NCBI RefSeq assembly: GCF_000760695.4
Contig: NZ_JHEG04000001.1
Coordinates: 7,278,478 to 7,342,477 of the forward strand
DNA length: 64,000 bases
Origin: Tolypothrix bouteillei VB521301
GTDB lineage: Bacteria; Cyanobacteriota; Cyanobacteriia; Cyanobacteriales; Nostocaceae
Direction: 5' to 3'
Shown here piece after piece: positions 27,749-37,885 of this stretch (its first letter is position 1; each line of letters opens with the position of its first letter). The notes under the pieces were generated by a model. The model was not told the DNA's origin. It was given only the letters and a program-made list of their open reading frames with translations, and ran no database searches. The translations under genes and the position numbers were made by a program.

Positions 27749-30070
27749 TTAAACCCTTGGCAATATTACGGTAAAAGTGGTTCCCACACCCAGTTGACTT
27801 TCTACAGTAATTTGACCTTTGTGTAATTCAACTGCATTTTTAACGATTGCTAACCCCAGACCTGTTCCTGGAAGATGACCCGTGTTGCTGCACCTAAAAA
27901 AAGATGTAAAGAGTTTGTCTATATCTTCTTCTGGAATGCCAATTCCTTCATCTTGAACTCGGAAAATGGCACTTGTACAATCGCATATTAATTCAAAATT
28001 TATATGACCGCCTTGTGGGGAGTATTTGATAGCATTTGATAGTAAATTTGTAAAGATATGCCGTAAGAGTTTTTCATCCATAATGGGAAGTTCTTCCCTT
28101 GTACAACCATAAGCGCATTGTTCTACAAAATTAATCTGATATTGTTCACCAGCGCTCAGTTGTAACTGTTCTACTAAATCCAGACAAAAACTAATTAAAT
28201 CTATAGGCGCTGGCTCGAATTTTAGTTTACCTGCTTCTGTTTTTCCAAATACTAAAATATCTTCTAATATTTGATTGAGATGTTTGACACTAGATTTAAT
28301 TTTATCAAAGTGTCGCTGTTTCTTTTCTTCAGTTAATTGTTCGCCGTACTTTTGCAGAAATTCGCAAGATAGTAAAATAGTGGTTAATGGAGTGCGAAAT
28401 TCATGGGATGCGATCGCAATAAAGTGTGATTTGAGTTGACTGATTTCTCTTTCTTTTGCTAAAGCTAATCGAGTTTCTTCTGCTTGCTTGCGTTCGGTGA
28501 TATCCTGGGCTATCCCGACTCTTCGATAGACTTGTCCGTGATTGTTTTTTACCGGGAAACTGCTATCCCAAATCCAACGAATTGTTCCATCTGGTCGTAC
28601 AATTCGATATTCATTTTGATAAGCACTATGAGTATTTTCCTTCATGAGGGCAGTCACGTGTTCTCTATCTTCTGGATGAATAGCATCTAACCAAGAATCG
28701 GGATTGCCGTACAAACTTTCGCAACTCCTTTTCCATACCTGTTCGTAAGCAGGGCTAATATAAAGAATTTCATAACTGCGAAAATCTCTAATCCAAAAAA
28801 CTTCTTGAATGTTTTCTGCTAATTGACGGAATTTTTCCTCACTTTGCCGCAACATTTCCTGCGCCATAAGCTTGGATGTCAGTTCTAGCTGCAACTGAGT
28901 ATTGCTGGCTTTTAAGTTTTGTTCTTGCTGAGTTAAAGCAGTCACAAGTTGACTGAGAGATTGTGATAAATTTGCAATTTCATCTTTGCCTTCAATAGCA
29001 GGAATTTTGATTTGTCTGTTACCTCGGCGGATGTAGTTAGCAGCTTTTGCGATCGCTAACATCGGGTGGGTAATTGCCGTTGCTATCAACCAACCCAAAA
29101 CTGTAAAAACAGTACCCAATATCATGTTCAAAATAAATATTTGCTGCTGTAAATGCCAAACTGGGATAAAAGCTTCATCAGTTTTTTGTCGTACCAACAC
29201 CAGCCATCCCAACCCCGAATAATTTCGATAACCAAGACTGCGAGCAAAGCCAGTGAGGTAAGTATGACCATCAGACCAAGTTTCAATCAAATAACCATTT
29301 TTACCGCTTTGCGCTGCTTTCACACTTTTAAGAGCTAGTAAATTAGCATTTTTTACCTCAGTTGGTGTTAATAATAAATCTCCATTGCTACGAAGAACCA
29401 ACATTTGTATTTGACGATTTTCTAAAGAGTCCAACAGAGATTTTTCTAACTCTTTAGACCATGTCCAGCTAAGATGAGCACCCAATACACCCCTTACTTT
29501 TCCTTGTTCATCCATAACAGGGACTGCAATATCTACAAAGCGCAATGGTTCACTTGTTGGTTTGGGAAGTAATTTTGCTAATTTCACTGCTTCATGTACA
29601 TCACCTACGTAAGGAACTTTTTGCCCGTACACGTACCAAGGTCTTTGAGAGACATCTTGACCTTCCAATAATTTTCCCGTACTCGCTTGAACTATACCCT
29701 TGTTGTCAGTCAAACCTATCCAAGCATAATCAGTGTAAGTACTTTGAAGTTTTTCTAACAGGATACGTTGCTGTAGCGCGGGAGAGTGTGGACTGCGGAT
29801 AGTGTCCAGAGTACTCATTACCTGAATGTCTTTGTATCGCTCAAACATTCCTCGGTCTAACTTGTCTGTCATTTGGTAGGCTAATTCTGCTAGCGATCTA
29901 CCAACGTCGAATCTTACCTGTTCGCTAGCGTAATGTCCGACAATGAGACTGGCTAAAATTGTCAGTACAAAAGCAATGCTGCTAATTGTCAATCCCAAGC
30001 GGGTTTTCAGGCTGCAGTGGGGATTTAACTTAGCACTTAAGCGATGGGACAAACTAATAATACTCACCAC
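27749..30070 (-). CDS. Membrane sensor histidine kinase: Cache, HAMP, PAS, HisKA, HATPase
   Basis: 773 residues. TM1 at about 27-46, a periplasmic double-Cache domain (about 48-300, with VQASTGKLLEGQDVSQRPWY), TM2 near 310-335, HAMP, a coiled coil, a PAS/PAC domain (about 415-530, ending in GIAQDITERKQAEE), H-box SHEFRTPLTTILLSCEF and an HATPase domain with GTGLGLAIVKNAVELHKG. It should sense a small extracellular ligand and phosphorylate an unlinked regulator. It is monocistronic and divergent from the phosphatase gene. Confidence 0.93.
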   Translation of the reverse strand: MVSIISLSHRLSAKLNPHCSLKTRLGLTISSIAFVLTILASLIVGHYASEQVRFDVGRSLAELAYQMTDKLDRGMFERYKDIQVMSTLDTIRSPHSPALQQRILLEKLQSTYTDYAWIGLTDNKGIVQASTGKLLEGQDVSQRPWYVYGQKVPYVGDVHEAVKLAKLLPKPTSEPLRFVDIAVPVMDEQGKVRGVLGAHLSWTWSKELEKSLLDSLENRQIQMLVLRSNGDLLLTPTEVKNANLLALKSVKAAQSGKNGYLIETWSDGHTYLTGFARSLGYRNYSGLGWLVLVRQKTDEAFIPVWHLQQQIFILNMILGTVFTVLGWLIATAITHPMLAIAKAANYIRRGNRQIKIPAIEGKDEIANLSQSLSQLVTALTQQEQNLKASNTQLQLELTSKLMAQEMLRQSEEKFRQLAENIQEVFWIRDFRSYEILYISPAYEQVWKRSCESLYGNPDSWLDAIHPEDREHVTALMKENTHSAYQNEYRIVRPDGTIRWIWDSSFPVKNNHGQVYRRVGIAQDITERKQAEETRLALAKEREISQLKSHFIAIASHEFRTPLTTILLSCEFLQKYGEQLTEEKKQRHFDKIKSSVKHLNQILEDILVFGKTEAGKLKFEPAPIDLISFCLDLVEQLQLSAGEQYQINFVEQCAYGCTREELPIMDEKLLRHIFTNLLSNAIKYSPQGGHINFELICDCTSAIFRVQDEGIGIPEEDIDKLFTSFFRCSNTGHLPGTGLGLAIVKNAVELHKGQITVESQLGVGTTFTVILPRV

Positions 30071-30246
30071 TATACAACGCTTCTACCTCCACAGACCAAT
30101 TCAAAATTTCAGCAAGTCATGTATCTTCTTAGTTTATCTACTCTTTTTTTAAGTACAAGTGCCTAATTTGTCTAGAGTGAAAAAGATAAAACTGATGCCA
30201 AAAAGGCATAAACTTTTTTGTGGTAAAGCTGACAAAAGAGGTTGCT

Positions 30247-30993
30247 GTGGCTAAATTTCTATTCGTAACCGATCTAGACAATACCTTTGTAGGGGATGAT
30301 AATGCTTTGGCTGAGTTGAAGGAGCTTTTACAAAACCACCGCAAGCAATACGGTACAAAGATAGTCTATGCCACAGGGCGATCGCCAGTTCTGTATAAGG
30401 AACTCAAAGAAGAAAAGAATCTTTTGGAACCAGATGGTTTAGTGTTAGCTGTCGGAACAGAAATCTACCTTAATGGTGATGATACACCCGATCCGGAGTG
30501 GTCGAAGCATTTATCTTCCGGATGGAACCGCGACCTTATAGTATCTGTGACTGACAATTTTCCGGCTTTAGTTCCCCAACCAGACTCAGAACAACGCCCT
30601 TTTAAGGTCAGTTTTTTCCTTCAAGATGAAGAAGCAAGAAAAATTATACCACAACTTGAGTCAGAGTTTAAAAAATGTGGTTTAATAATCAAATTAATTT
30701 ACAGCAGTGGTATAGACTTGGACATTGTCCCTCCTCACAGCGATAAAGGTCAGGCAGTACAATTTCTCCGCCAAAAGTGGAACTTTGTACCGGAGCGCTC
30801 TGTTGTTTGTGGTGATTCGGGAAATGATATTGCTTTATTCGCGGCTGGCAAAGAACGGGGAATTATTGTTGGCAATGCTCGTCGAGAGCTACTTCAATGG
30901 CACAATGAGAATCCCGTTGACTATCATTACCTAGCACAAAGCTTTTGTGCGGGTGGCATTCTAGAAGGATTGAAATACTTTGGATTCTTATGA
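30247..30993 (+). CDS. Sucrose-phosphate phosphatase-like HAD hydrolase
   Basis: About 248 residues from GTG 30247, chosen because AAAGAGG (30235-30241) lies 5 nt upstream. HAD motif I is [13 protein letters not shown], motif [10 protein letters not shown], and the C-terminal motif [13 protein letters not shown]. This set and the size match the SPP group that removes phosphate from sucrose-6-phosphate after sucrose-phosphate synthase; sucrose is a compatible solute in cyanobacteria. Other sugar phosphates are possible. Its stop overlaps the ruvA start (ATGA). Confidence 0.85.
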   Translation: MAKFLFVTDLDNTFVGDDNALAELKELLQNHRKQYGTKIVYATGRSPVLYKELKEEKNLLEPDGLVLAVGTEIYLNGDDTPDPEWSKHLSSGWNRDLIVSVTDNFPALVPQPDSEQRPFKVSFFLQDEEARKIIPQLESEFKKCGLIIKLIYSSGIDLDIVPPHSDKGQAVQFLRQKWNFVPERSVVCGDSGNDIALFAAGKERGIIVGNARRELLQWHNENPVDYHYLAQSFCAGGILEGLKYFGFL

Positions 30994-31625
30994 TTAGTTA
31001 CCTCAAAGGAATTGTTGCTGCTATCCAAAACACAGGAGCTCATCGTCATATCCTGACTCTTGAAGTCAATGGTATGGGGTATGATTTGCAAGTTCCATCG
31101 AGACTGGCAAAGCAATTGCCAGAAATTGGTGGTGAAGTGCAAATTTTTACCCACTACCAAATTCGGGAAGAAGTTCCTATGCTCTATGGCTTTGGTTCGC
31201 CAGGAGAACGAGACGTGTTTCGGCATTTATTGGGTGTAAGTGGTGTGGGGGCGGCTTTAGCGATCGCACTTCTCGACACCCTGGAATTACCCGATCTCGT
31301 TCAAGCAATTATCACAGCGAATGTTCAAATTTTGATCCAAGCTCCTGGAGTTGGTAAGAAAACTGCCGAACGATTGTGTTTGGAACTCAAAAACAAGTTG
31401 ATAGAGTGGCGCAAGTCCGCCGGCTTTTTTGTCGCCACAGGCGGTCCTGCGCCTGGAATTTTGGACGAAGTGCAAATGACTCTATTGGCTTTGGGTTACA
31501 CTGCTAGTGAAGTCAGCCATGCCTTACACGTGGTAAGCGAAAATATTGGGTTGCCAAAAGACGCTTTTGTGGAAGATTGGATCAAACAAGCGATCGCCCA
31601 CTTAAGTAGCGAGTACAGTCAGTAA
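30990..31625 (+). CDS. ruvA: Holliday junction branch-migration protein RuvA
   Basis: 211 residues from ATG 30990, which overlaps the preceding stop. N-terminal OB domain ([29 protein letters not shown]), the two helix-hairpin-helix motifs ([16 protein letters not shown] and [20 protein letters not shown]) and the C-terminal RuvB-binding domain are present. A tetramer of RuvA holds the Holliday junction while RuvB drives migration. ruvB is not in the window, which is usual in cyanobacteria. Confidence 0.97.
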   Translation: MISYLKGIVAAIQNTGAHRHILTLEVNGMGYDLQVPSRLAKQLPEIGGEVQIFTHYQIREEVPMLYGFGSPGERDVFRHLLGVSGVGAALAIALLDTLELPDLVQAIITANVQILIQAPGVGKKTAERLCLELKNKLIEWRKSAGFFVATGGPAPGILDEVQMTLLALGYTASEVSHALHVVSENIGLPKDAFVEDWIKQAIAHLSSEYSQ

Positions 31626-31753
31626 GTTCCAAACCGATCGTGTACTTTATATTAAGCTGTTCTGCTGATAGGTTGCATAATTTGGACGGGCGAGGACGCC
31701 CATTCTACAAGAATCAGATTGATGCACGACTATGTAAATAAGAGCACAACAGC

Positions 31754-31906
31754 TTAAACCTCTTCACAGAGTGCTTTTACCAATGGACTCGATTTTTCTT
31801 CGGAATCCATTTGTAATGCTTCAGGACGAATTGAGGGATCGCCTGCAATAATGGTGTAATGCACGTTAGGATCTGGATTCGTGGCGATGCTTGTCCCCAG
31901 CATCAC
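31754..31906 (-). pseudogene. C-terminal remnant of an alpha/beta hydrolase (lipase-like)
   Basis: A minus-strand frame of 50 codons, bounded upstream by a stop, reads MLGTSIATNPDPNVHYTIIA then GDPSIRPEALQ. The pattern (TNPDP..YTIIAG) resembles the C-terminal part of lipase/esterase-type hydrolases. Nothing of the rest of such a protein is nearby, so I treat it as a relic. The 5' end meets the promoter of the toxin-antitoxin pair. Assignment is tentative. Confidence 0.35.
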
Positions 31907-31944
31907 TCAGTATTAAACGATAAAAACATACTATATTTGTATCT

Positions 31945-32241
31945 ATGATTACTGGTCAAAATTTTCAAGTGATTAAAAATGCAGTTTCATCGAATGAAGT
32001 AGGAGAATTAGTGATAGGAGAAGTTATTAAAGGAAAAGTATATCGAGTTTTAATTAATGATGCAGGACAAATTTTGCTAGATCCCATAGATTTAGAAAGT
32101 ATTCCCGATAATCAACGATGGCTGTGGCAAAATTCAGAAGCGATGGCTATGGTACAACGGGGTTTGCAACAAGTAGCTTCTGGAGAAGTTCATGACTTAG
32201 GTTCTTTTGCCCAGTATGCAGACTTGGAGATTGATGATTAA
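31945..32241 (+). CDS. Putative antitoxin of a type II toxin-antitoxin pair
   Basis: 98 residues, acidic overall, with a small N-terminal beta-rich region (GELVIGEVIKGKVYRVLIND) and an acidic C-terminal tail ending DLEIDD. I do not recognise the family by sequence. Its stop codon directly abuts the start of the ParE/RelE-like gene (TAA then ATG), and the gene order fits antitoxin before toxin. Assignment rests on context. Confidence 0.65.
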   Translation: MITGQNFQVIKNAVSSNEVGELVIGEVIKGKVYRVLINDAGQILLDPIDLESIPDNQRWLWQNSEAMAMVQRGLQQVASGEVHDLGSFAQYADLEIDD

Positions 32242-32532
32242 ATGCAATTCAGGCTGCAATACTCAACTGAAGCCAGGGATACTTTAGCTAATTTGGAGAA
32301 AACCGACTCCAAAAAATATCGAAAAGTCTTAAAAACACTGGCGCTCCTGGAAACTAATCTCCGTCATCCTGGTTTGCAAACTCACAAATTTGATGGTTTA
32401 TCTGGACCTAACGGTGAAGAAGTATTTGAAGCATATGTGGAAAATAAAACATCAGCCGCGTTTCGAGTGTTTTGGTACTACGGTCTAGGTCAGGGAGTGA
32501 TAACAATATTGGCAATTACTCCTCATCCTTAA
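32242..32532 (+). CDS. RelE/ParE-family toxin
   Basis: 96 residues, basic. FRLQYSTEARDTLANLEKTD and KYRKVLKTLALLETNLRHPG followed by AFRVFWYYGLGQGVITILAI show the RelE/ParE fold: two N-terminal helices then a beta sheet with a conserved Arg. RelE members cleave mRNA on the ribosome, ParE members poison gyrase; the residues do not decide between them. Coupled with no gap to its partner gene. Confidence 0.75.
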   Translation: MQFRLQYSTEARDTLANLEKTDSKKYRKVLKTLALLETNLRHPGLQTHKFDGLSGPNGEEVFEAYVENKTSAAFRVFWYYGLGQGVITILAITPHP

Positions 32533-32640
32533 TCCTATGAAGTAAACCTAGCATAGTACATTTAAGGTAAAGCTTACAGGAGGCAGAGCCTCACGGTAAG
32601 GCATTCCCAAGCGGAGCCACCGGATCGAGGTGGGAGGTCT

Positions 32641-32658
32641 TGACCAGTTTACTGGTCA
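32641..32658. terminator. Palindrome between toxin gene and uvrA
   Basis: TGACCAGT-TT-ACTGGTCA is a perfect 18-bp dyad followed by further ACTGGT repeats (to about 32679). It lies between convergent genes and may serve as a short bidirectional terminator; the loop is very small. Confidence 0.35.
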
Positions 32659-32670
32659 CGGATTTACTGG

Positions 32671-35565
32671 TTACTGGTTAGATATTAATACTTGCTTCAA
32701 ATACTGTCCGGTATATGATTTTGGATTTTCTGCGATTTCTTCTGGTGTTCCCACTGCAATAACTTCTCCTCCTTTGTCACCGCCTTCCGGTCCTAGATCT
32801 ATCAGCCAATCCGCACAACGTATTACATCTAAATTGTGTTCGATGACCAAAACGGAATTGCCTTTATCAACTAAACGTTGCAGGACATCTAATAATTTAT
32901 GAACATCATAAAAAGATAAGCCTGTCGTTGGTTCATCTATCAAATAAAGTGTTTTACCAGTAGCGCGACGTGATAGTTCTGTTGCTAATTTCACCCTCTG
33001 TGCTTCACCGCCAGATAAGGTTGTCGCAGGTTGTCCCAGTTGAATATATCCCAATCCAACATCCACTAAAGTTTGCAACTTATTTACAGCTTTGGGAATG
33101 TTTTTGAAAAATTCTAAAGCTTCCTCTACTGTCATACTAAGAACATCAGAAATAGATTTCTCTTTGTACTTCACTTGCAAAGTTTCACGGTTATATCTTG
33201 CCCCTTTACAAACTTCACACTGGACGTAAACATCAGGTAAAAAGTTCATTTCAATGACATTTACACCTTGTCCGCTACAAGCTTCACAACGTCCCCCTTT
33301 AACGTTGAAAGAAAATTGCCCTGGTTTATATCCCCTAGTTTTTGCTTCAATTGTTTCTGAAAAAACTTCTCGAATAATATCAAAAACGCCCGTATATGTT
33401 GCAGGGTTAGAACGAGGTGTTCTTCCAATAGGAGATTGGTCAATAACTATGGCTTTATCAATGGTATCTAAGCCTTGAATACCATCTATCTCTTTAGGAA
33501 AAGGAACTTTCCGCGTCAGTTGATGTTGCAGCGCTGGGTAGAGTAATTCGTTAATTAGGGTAGATTTTCCAGAACCTGAAACACCAGTGACAGAAACAAG
33601 TTTTCCTAATGGTATTTCTACATTAATGTTTCTCAAATTATTGCGATGGGCATTTTGAATAACCAAACTTCGCCCGTTTCCTTCCCTACGTGTTGCGGGA
33701 GTTGCGATCGCTCTACGTCCTGATAAATAAGCTCCTGTCAGCGATTCTTCTGAATTGAGCAATGCTTGTAAATCGCCTTGAGCAACGATTCTACCCCCAT
33801 TAACCCCAGCAGCAGGACCAATATCAACAACATGGTCAGCCGCACGAATAGTTTCTTCATCGTGCTCCACAACAATTAGGGTATTGCCTAAATCCCGTAA
33901 CCTAATTAAAGTTCGCAACAATCTTCCATTATCTCGTTGATGCAAACCAATACTGGGTTCATCCAAAACATACAAAACCCCAGTCAACCCAGAACCAATT
34001 TGAGTCGCCAGACGAATTCGTTGTGCTTCTCCACCGGAAAGTGTCATTGCCGGACGGTCGAGAGTGAGGTAATCTAAACCTACATCCAGCAAAAATTGCA
34101 ATCTCGCTTTGATTTCTCTCAATACCAGATCGGCAATTTGTAACTGACGCTGACTCAATTGTAATTGGTCAATTTTGTTCCGAGACTCCCGAATGGAAAC
34201 CCCCGTTAAATCTATAATTCGGTACTGTCCCAACCGTACTGCTAACGCCTCCGGTTTCAACCGTTTTCCCTCACAGACGGGACACGGTTGATCGACTAAA
34301 TACTGTTCTAATTTTTGCTTAATTAACTCCGAACCACCGTCATATTGCCTTTGTAAAATTGGCAAAACTCCTTTGAATCCCTCTTTCTGTTTTCTCTGCG
34401 AGTCCGTGTTTTTTTCCTCTCCATGGAGAATTATTTCCCTTTGTTCCTCAGTTAACACATTCCAACAGGTTTGCAACTCAAAACTATGTTCTTGACCTAA
34501 CTTATACAACAACTCCAAATAATACGTATTTTCCTTTTCCGACCAAGGCGCAATAGCAGAATATACTGGTGCTTCAGGATCGGGAACAACCAACTCAGCC
34601 GAAAATCTTCTCAAACTACCAATTCCGTGACAGTGCGGACACGCACCATAAGGAGAGTTAAAAGAAAACAAGCGCGGGGATAATTCTTCCATCACCGCCC
34701 CGTGTTCCGGACAGGCAAAGTTTTCTGAAAAGACTAATTCTTGTTCTTGCTCTTTTGGTTGTTTCTTATCACTATCGCCCGATGACGAAGAACTAATGAG
34801 AATAACTGCAATTCCATTAGATTGACGCAAACAGGTAGAAAGGGAATCAAACAATCGCTCTTGCAAATCCGGTTTTTTTACCAATCGGTCAATAACAACT
34901 TCTATGGTGTGAATAACATTTTTATCTAATTCAATGGCATCGGAAAGTTCGCGTACTTCCCCATCTACACGAACGCGGACAAAACCTTGGGATGCCAAAC
35001 TTGATAGCAGTTTGCTATGCGTCCCCTTTTTGCCCCGAACAACAGGCGCAAGAATTTGAAAGCGCGTGCGATCTGGTAGTTCCATGATGCGATCGCACAT
35101 CTCATCTATGGTTTGGGGGGCGATACAGCGATCGCATATGGGACAGTGAGGTTCGCCAGCGCGTCCAAACAGGAGTCGCAGATAGTCGTAAATTTCTGTC
35201 ACCGTCCCTACAGTAGAACGGGGGTTATGAGATGTTGACTTTTGGTCAATGGAAATCGCTGGGCTTAATCCCTCAATCGCCTCAACATCAGGTTTATCGA
35301 CTTGTCCCAAGAATTGCCGTGCATAAGCGCTAAGGGATTCCACATAGCGGCGCTGTCCTTCTGCAAAGATGGTGTCGAATGCCAAGGAAGATTTGCCAGA
35401 ACCAGAAACGCCAGTAAAGACAATCAAGCGATCGCGAGGCAATTCCAGATCGATATTTTTCAGGTTGTGCTGTCTGGCACCCCGAATGCGGATAGTGTTT
35501 TGGCTGTTTGGGTTTGTCTGAGGAAGGTGCCCATTTAAGGATTGCGATCGCTGAGTGTTTAACAT
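32671..35565 (-). CDS. uvrA: Excinuclease ABC subunit A
   Basis: 965 residues from ATG 35565; the frame is open to 35664 but those 33 extra codons are not UvrA-like. Two ABC ATPase halves: Walker [13 protein letters not shown] and [12 protein letters not shown], signatures [12 protein letters not shown] and [12 protein letters not shown], and zinc-finger cysteine sets ([21 protein letters not shown]). UvrA finds bulky DNA lesions and loads UvrB in nucleotide excision repair. A low-complexity insert ([20 protein letters not shown]) sits in the first half. The IsrB element lies directly upstream. Confidence 0.97.
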   Translation of the reverse strand: MLNTQRSQSLNGHLPQTNPNSQNTIRIRGARQHNLKNIDLELPRDRLIVFTGVSGSGKSSLAFDTIFAEGQRRYVESLSAYARQFLGQVDKPDVEAIEGLSPAISIDQKSTSHNPRSTVGTVTEIYDYLRLLFGRAGEPHCPICDRCIAPQTIDEMCDRIMELPDRTRFQILAPVVRGKKGTHSKLLSSLASQGFVRVRVDGEVRELSDAIELDKNVIHTIEVVIDRLVKKPDLQERLFDSLSTCLRQSNGIAVILISSSSSGDSDKKQPKEQEQELVFSENFACPEHGAVMEELSPRLFSFNSPYGACPHCHGIGSLRRFSAELVVPDPEAPVYSAIAPWSEKENTYYLELLYKLGQEHSFELQTCWNVLTEEQREIILHGEEKNTDSQRKQKEGFKGVLPILQRQYDGGSELIKQKLEQYLVDQPCPVCEGKRLKPEALAVRLGQYRIIDLTGVSIRESRNKIDQLQLSQRQLQIADLVLREIKARLQFLLDVGLDYLTLDRPAMTLSGGEAQRIRLATQIGSGLTGVLYVLDEPSIGLHQRDNGRLLRTLIRLRDLGNTLIVVEHDEETIRAADHVVDIGPAAGVNGGRIVAQGDLQALLNSEESLTGAYLSGRRAIATPATRREGNGRSLVIQNAHRNNLRNINVEIPLGKLVSVTGVSGSGKSTLINELLYPALQHQLTRKVPFPKEIDGIQGLDTIDKAIVIDQSPIGRTPRSNPATYTGVFDIIREVFSETIEAKTRGYKPGQFSFNVKGGRCEACSGQGVNVIEMNFLPDVYVQCEVCKGARYNRETLQVKYKEKSISDVLSMTVEEALEFFKNIPKAVNKLQTLVDVGLGYIQLGQPATTLSGGEAQRVKLATELSRRATGKTLYLIDEPTTGLSFYDVHKLLDVLQRLVDKGNSVLVIEHNLDVIRCADWLIDLGPEGGDKGGEVIAVGTPEEIAENPKSYTGQYLKQVLISNQ

Positions 35566-35612
35566 ATGAACGGGGTGAGAGAAACAGGCAGGTGCGAAAC
35601 AGTTCTTAATAT

Positions 35613-35662
35613 TATCATCAAAAAAATGGGTTAGAAACCCGGTCCTTCTAGGACGGCTTGAC
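35613..35662 (-). repeat. Hairpins after isrB, likely element 3' end
   Basis: On the minus strand after the isrB stop come GTCCT-AGA-AGGAC and GGGTT-TCT-AACCC hairpins and then seven T residues. They may terminate the isrB transcript and mark the right end of the element. The exact element boundary cannot be fixed from one copy. Confidence 0.5.
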
Positions 35663-35665
35663 AAA

Positions 35666-36700
35666 TTAATTAACTACGCGCCACGAGTTGTAAGACAAAA
35701 ACTTACAATCTGTAGGCACAGCGTTTTGACACAATCGCTGACCAGTATTCAAACTGTGCAGGCTAATTGTTTTTCTATCGGGGTTTTTCTTTGTTGGTGA
35801 CTCTTGCCAACCGCCAACAAAACAGAATCCGTATTTCGGATGTTTAACGATTGAACCACGCTTAAAACCAGCACTCATGGTGCCACCATATCGAGAACGT
35901 ATGTGTTGGCGTGCATATTGCAATCGATGAAGCTGTCTGCGGTGAAACTCAAGTGGGACAGCCTCAATCAACTGTGTGTTATCTGGGCGGGAGTGTCCTT
36001 GGACAGACCAATTAGCTAACACCCATGAATCAACACAATGAGCTTCAAACTTGTTTGACAATTTTTGTTGAGACTTATGAAGCCCTAAACTTTGTCGCAG
36101 TTGGTAAGTCTCGTTGCCTGATTTAGTCTCAACATGAGCAATTTTTCTGAGTTCGGAATAAAACCATTGTTTTCCTACCTCTAGGGGACTAAACGAAGCA
36201 TTCCACTGACATCCGTTTTTCCAGGTGCGGGCTTTGATATCCTCCACCACAAAAGTTGATACCGGAAACATTTTGGTTAGCCAGTTAGCTATCCTCAACT
36301 TCCACTGCCACCGCGCTTTAGTCGATGGAGGAATACGGTTTTTGTTGACCAACCTGTTAGTTCGATTTTGACGACACGGAGTGTTGCGAAAGCGCCTCGA
36401 GCGTCGCATATTGCGTCTTACCTCAATATGGTCTTTCACCCAATCAACAGCATGGGTTTGCACATTTAGGTAAGTGTGAGCTTGCGACTTGAGTGTAAAC
36501 GCCTCCCTTTTGGAACCAGGATCGATCCCTACTGCTATCGGTTGGCTATTTGTGTTTGAGGGTTCTACGTTCAGTCGGACACAAAACACTCCTTTTTTCC
36601 AAAATGGTGTTGCCTTACCTGACTTAATCCAACGCTTGGCTCGGCTTGGAGTCGTCGGCATTCGAGGTCTATTTTCACTGTTGACAACCGGTACAAACAT
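35666..36700 (-). CDS. isrB: IsrB-type RuvC nuclease (IscB relative without HNH)
   Basis: 344 residues. N-terminal PLMP-like domain (VPVVNSENRPRMPTTPSRAK), RuvC-I Asp60 in VGIDPGSK, an Arg-rich bridge-helix region (95-115, RRNMRRSRRFRN), RuvC-II Glu153 in VVEDIKARTW and RuvC-III His221/Asp224 in EAHCVDSW. Only 68 residues separate RuvC-II from RuvC-III, so the HNH domain of IscB is absent, which defines IsrB. Known IsrB proteins nick DNA under guidance of an omega RNA encoded upstream; such a region is present here (36705-36905). All catalytic acids are intact, so it may be active. Confidence 0.85.
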   Translation of the reverse strand: MFVPVVNSENRPRMPTTPSRAKRWIKSGKATPFWKKGVFCVRLNVEPSNTNSQPIAVGIDPGSKREAFTLKSQAHTYLNVQTHAVDWVKDHIEVRRNMRRSRRFRNTPCRQNRTNRLVNKNRIPPSTKARWQWKLRIANWLTKMFPVSTFVVEDIKARTWKNGCQWNASFSPLEVGKQWFYSELRKIAHVETKSGNETYQLRQSLGLHKSQQKLSNKFEAHCVDSWVLANWSVQGHSRPDNTQLIEAVPLEFHRRQLHRLQYARQHIRSRYGGTMSAGFKRGSIVKHPKYGFCFVGGWQESPTKKNPDRKTISLHSLNTGQRLCQNAVPTDCKFLSYNSWRVVN

Positions 36701-36704
36701 TTAC

Positions 36705-36905
36705 GATAAGTCCTATTGCTAGGTATATATTTCCCTTCGCCACTGACTACCACAGAGGTGAAAAACTAGGGAGGCATTCTTAACGTCTTTTGGGATACCA
36801 CTCCCAGATAGTTCAGCAATTGGCTAGACACTGGTTTCGTCCTGAATTCAGAAGGTGGTGAGTCTTCCTCTTCCAAGCCTCCGCGCTTTAGCCGGAGGTC
36901 AGTGA
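36705..36905 (-). ncRNA. Probable HEARO / omega RNA of the isrB element
   Basis: The 200 nt upstream of isrB on the minus strand hold no gene but are structured: the hairpin CCTCCGGC-TAAA-GCGCGGAGG (36878-36898) opens the segment, and further short inverted repeats follow up to the isrB start. This is the position and size of HEARO RNAs, which carry the guide at their 5' end. The guide would then be copied from sequence just beyond about 36900. The call is from position and fold, not from an alignment. Confidence 0.6.
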
Positions 36906-37039
36906 CTGTCTCCGCTATCATGATAGAACAATAGTACTGCATTGACAGTGACCAATGACCAATGACCGCTCATAAGCATGGTTACTGGTTGCTGAAGTTA
37001 AGCTAGGTGTATCGATAGCGTTAAGGAGGCACTCTTACC

Positions 37040-37768
37040 ATGCTAACTAGTGCAACCACTTATGAAATCACTTGGGAAAAATTACCGGATGATTTTGTTT
37101 TAGATGACGAGCCTGTGGATAACATTAATCAGCCACTGTTAGCAGCTGCTTTAACAGAAAGTTTAGAAGTTGCTGGAAGATTGCCAGCCAACTCTTTGAC
37201 CATAACAAATTATGCTATTTGTGCCACTTTGAACAATCGCATTGTGGTTAAAGCACCCGATTGGGGATTTGTTCCTTCTATTAAGGTGTCACGAGAAGAA
37301 GTTAAGCGCAGTTATACGCCAAAACTTCAAGGTGATTTTCCAGTTATCGTTATGGAATTCCTTTCAGATACTGAAGGGAGTGAGTACTCCAGCAAACCTA
37401 CGTATCCCCCTGGTAAATGGTACTATTACGAGCGAGTTTTAAAAGTTCCTAATTATGCCATTTTTGAACCAGATACAGGATTGCTGGAAGTTTATCAATT
37501 AGATGATTCGGGTCGTTATCAGTTGCAATCGCCAGATGAAAATAACCTTTACTGGATTAAAGAAATGAACCTGTTTTTAGGGACGTGGCTGGGGACTAGA
37601 GAAAACCGTTCTAGTTACTGGTTGCGTTGGTGGAACGAACAAAGAGAACTGTTGCTGTGGGGTTTTGAGTTTGCAGAACAAGAACGACAACGTGCAGAAC
37701 AAGAACGACAACGTGCAGAACGCTTGGCAGCGCAATTGCGTGCGTTGGGGATAGAACCGGAAGCGTAA
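37040..37768 (+). CDS. Uma2-family (DUF820) putative endonuclease
   Basis: 242 residues. The PD-(D/E)xK-like core of Uma2 proteins is seen in DWGFVPSI (metal Asp), PVIVMEFLSD (Glu) and GKWYYYERVLKVPNYAIFEP. A C-terminal coiled coil (EQERQRAEQERQRAERLAAQL) ends in LGIEPE, common in these proteins. Uma2 genes are present in dozens of copies in filamentous cyanobacteria; their job is unknown. AAGGAGG (37022-37028) lies 11 nt before the ATG. Confidence 0.87.
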   Translation: MLTSATTYEITWEKLPDDFVLDDEPVDNINQPLLAAALTESLEVAGRLPANSLTITNYAICATLNNRIVVKAPDWGFVPSIKVSREEVKRSYTPKLQGDFPVIVMEFLSDTEGSEYSSKPTYPPGKWYYYERVLKVPNYAIFEPDTGLLEVYQLDDSGRYQLQSPDENNLYWIKEMNLFLGTWLGTRENRSSYWLRWWNEQRELLLWGFEFAEQERQRAEQERQRAERLAAQLRALGIEPEA

Positions 37769-37792
37769 ACAACAGAGCAATTGGCAATTGAT

Positions 37793-37877
37793 CTCGTTTC
37801 CCGCCTCTGGCTGTGGAATGTCTGACTCAGGAGGCGGAGCCTCAGAACACACATCTCAGGCTCAGCTGGGAAACGAG
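37793..37877. repeat. Palindromic repeat with GGAAACGAG ends
   Basis: CTCGTTTCCC (37793-37802) and GGGAAACGAG (37868-37877) are perfect inverted ends of an 85-bp unit containing AGGCGGAGCCTC, a motif that also recurs near 9121, 32580 and 52731. It lies between convergent genes and may also end transcripts. Confidence 0.55.
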
Positions 37878-37885
37878 AAGATCGC

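Noticed and set aside
35666..36700. Cas9 or another CRISPR effector
   Set aside because: The protein is only 344 residues, lacks HNH and REC lobes, and no CRISPR array is seen anywhere in the window; IsrB explains it.
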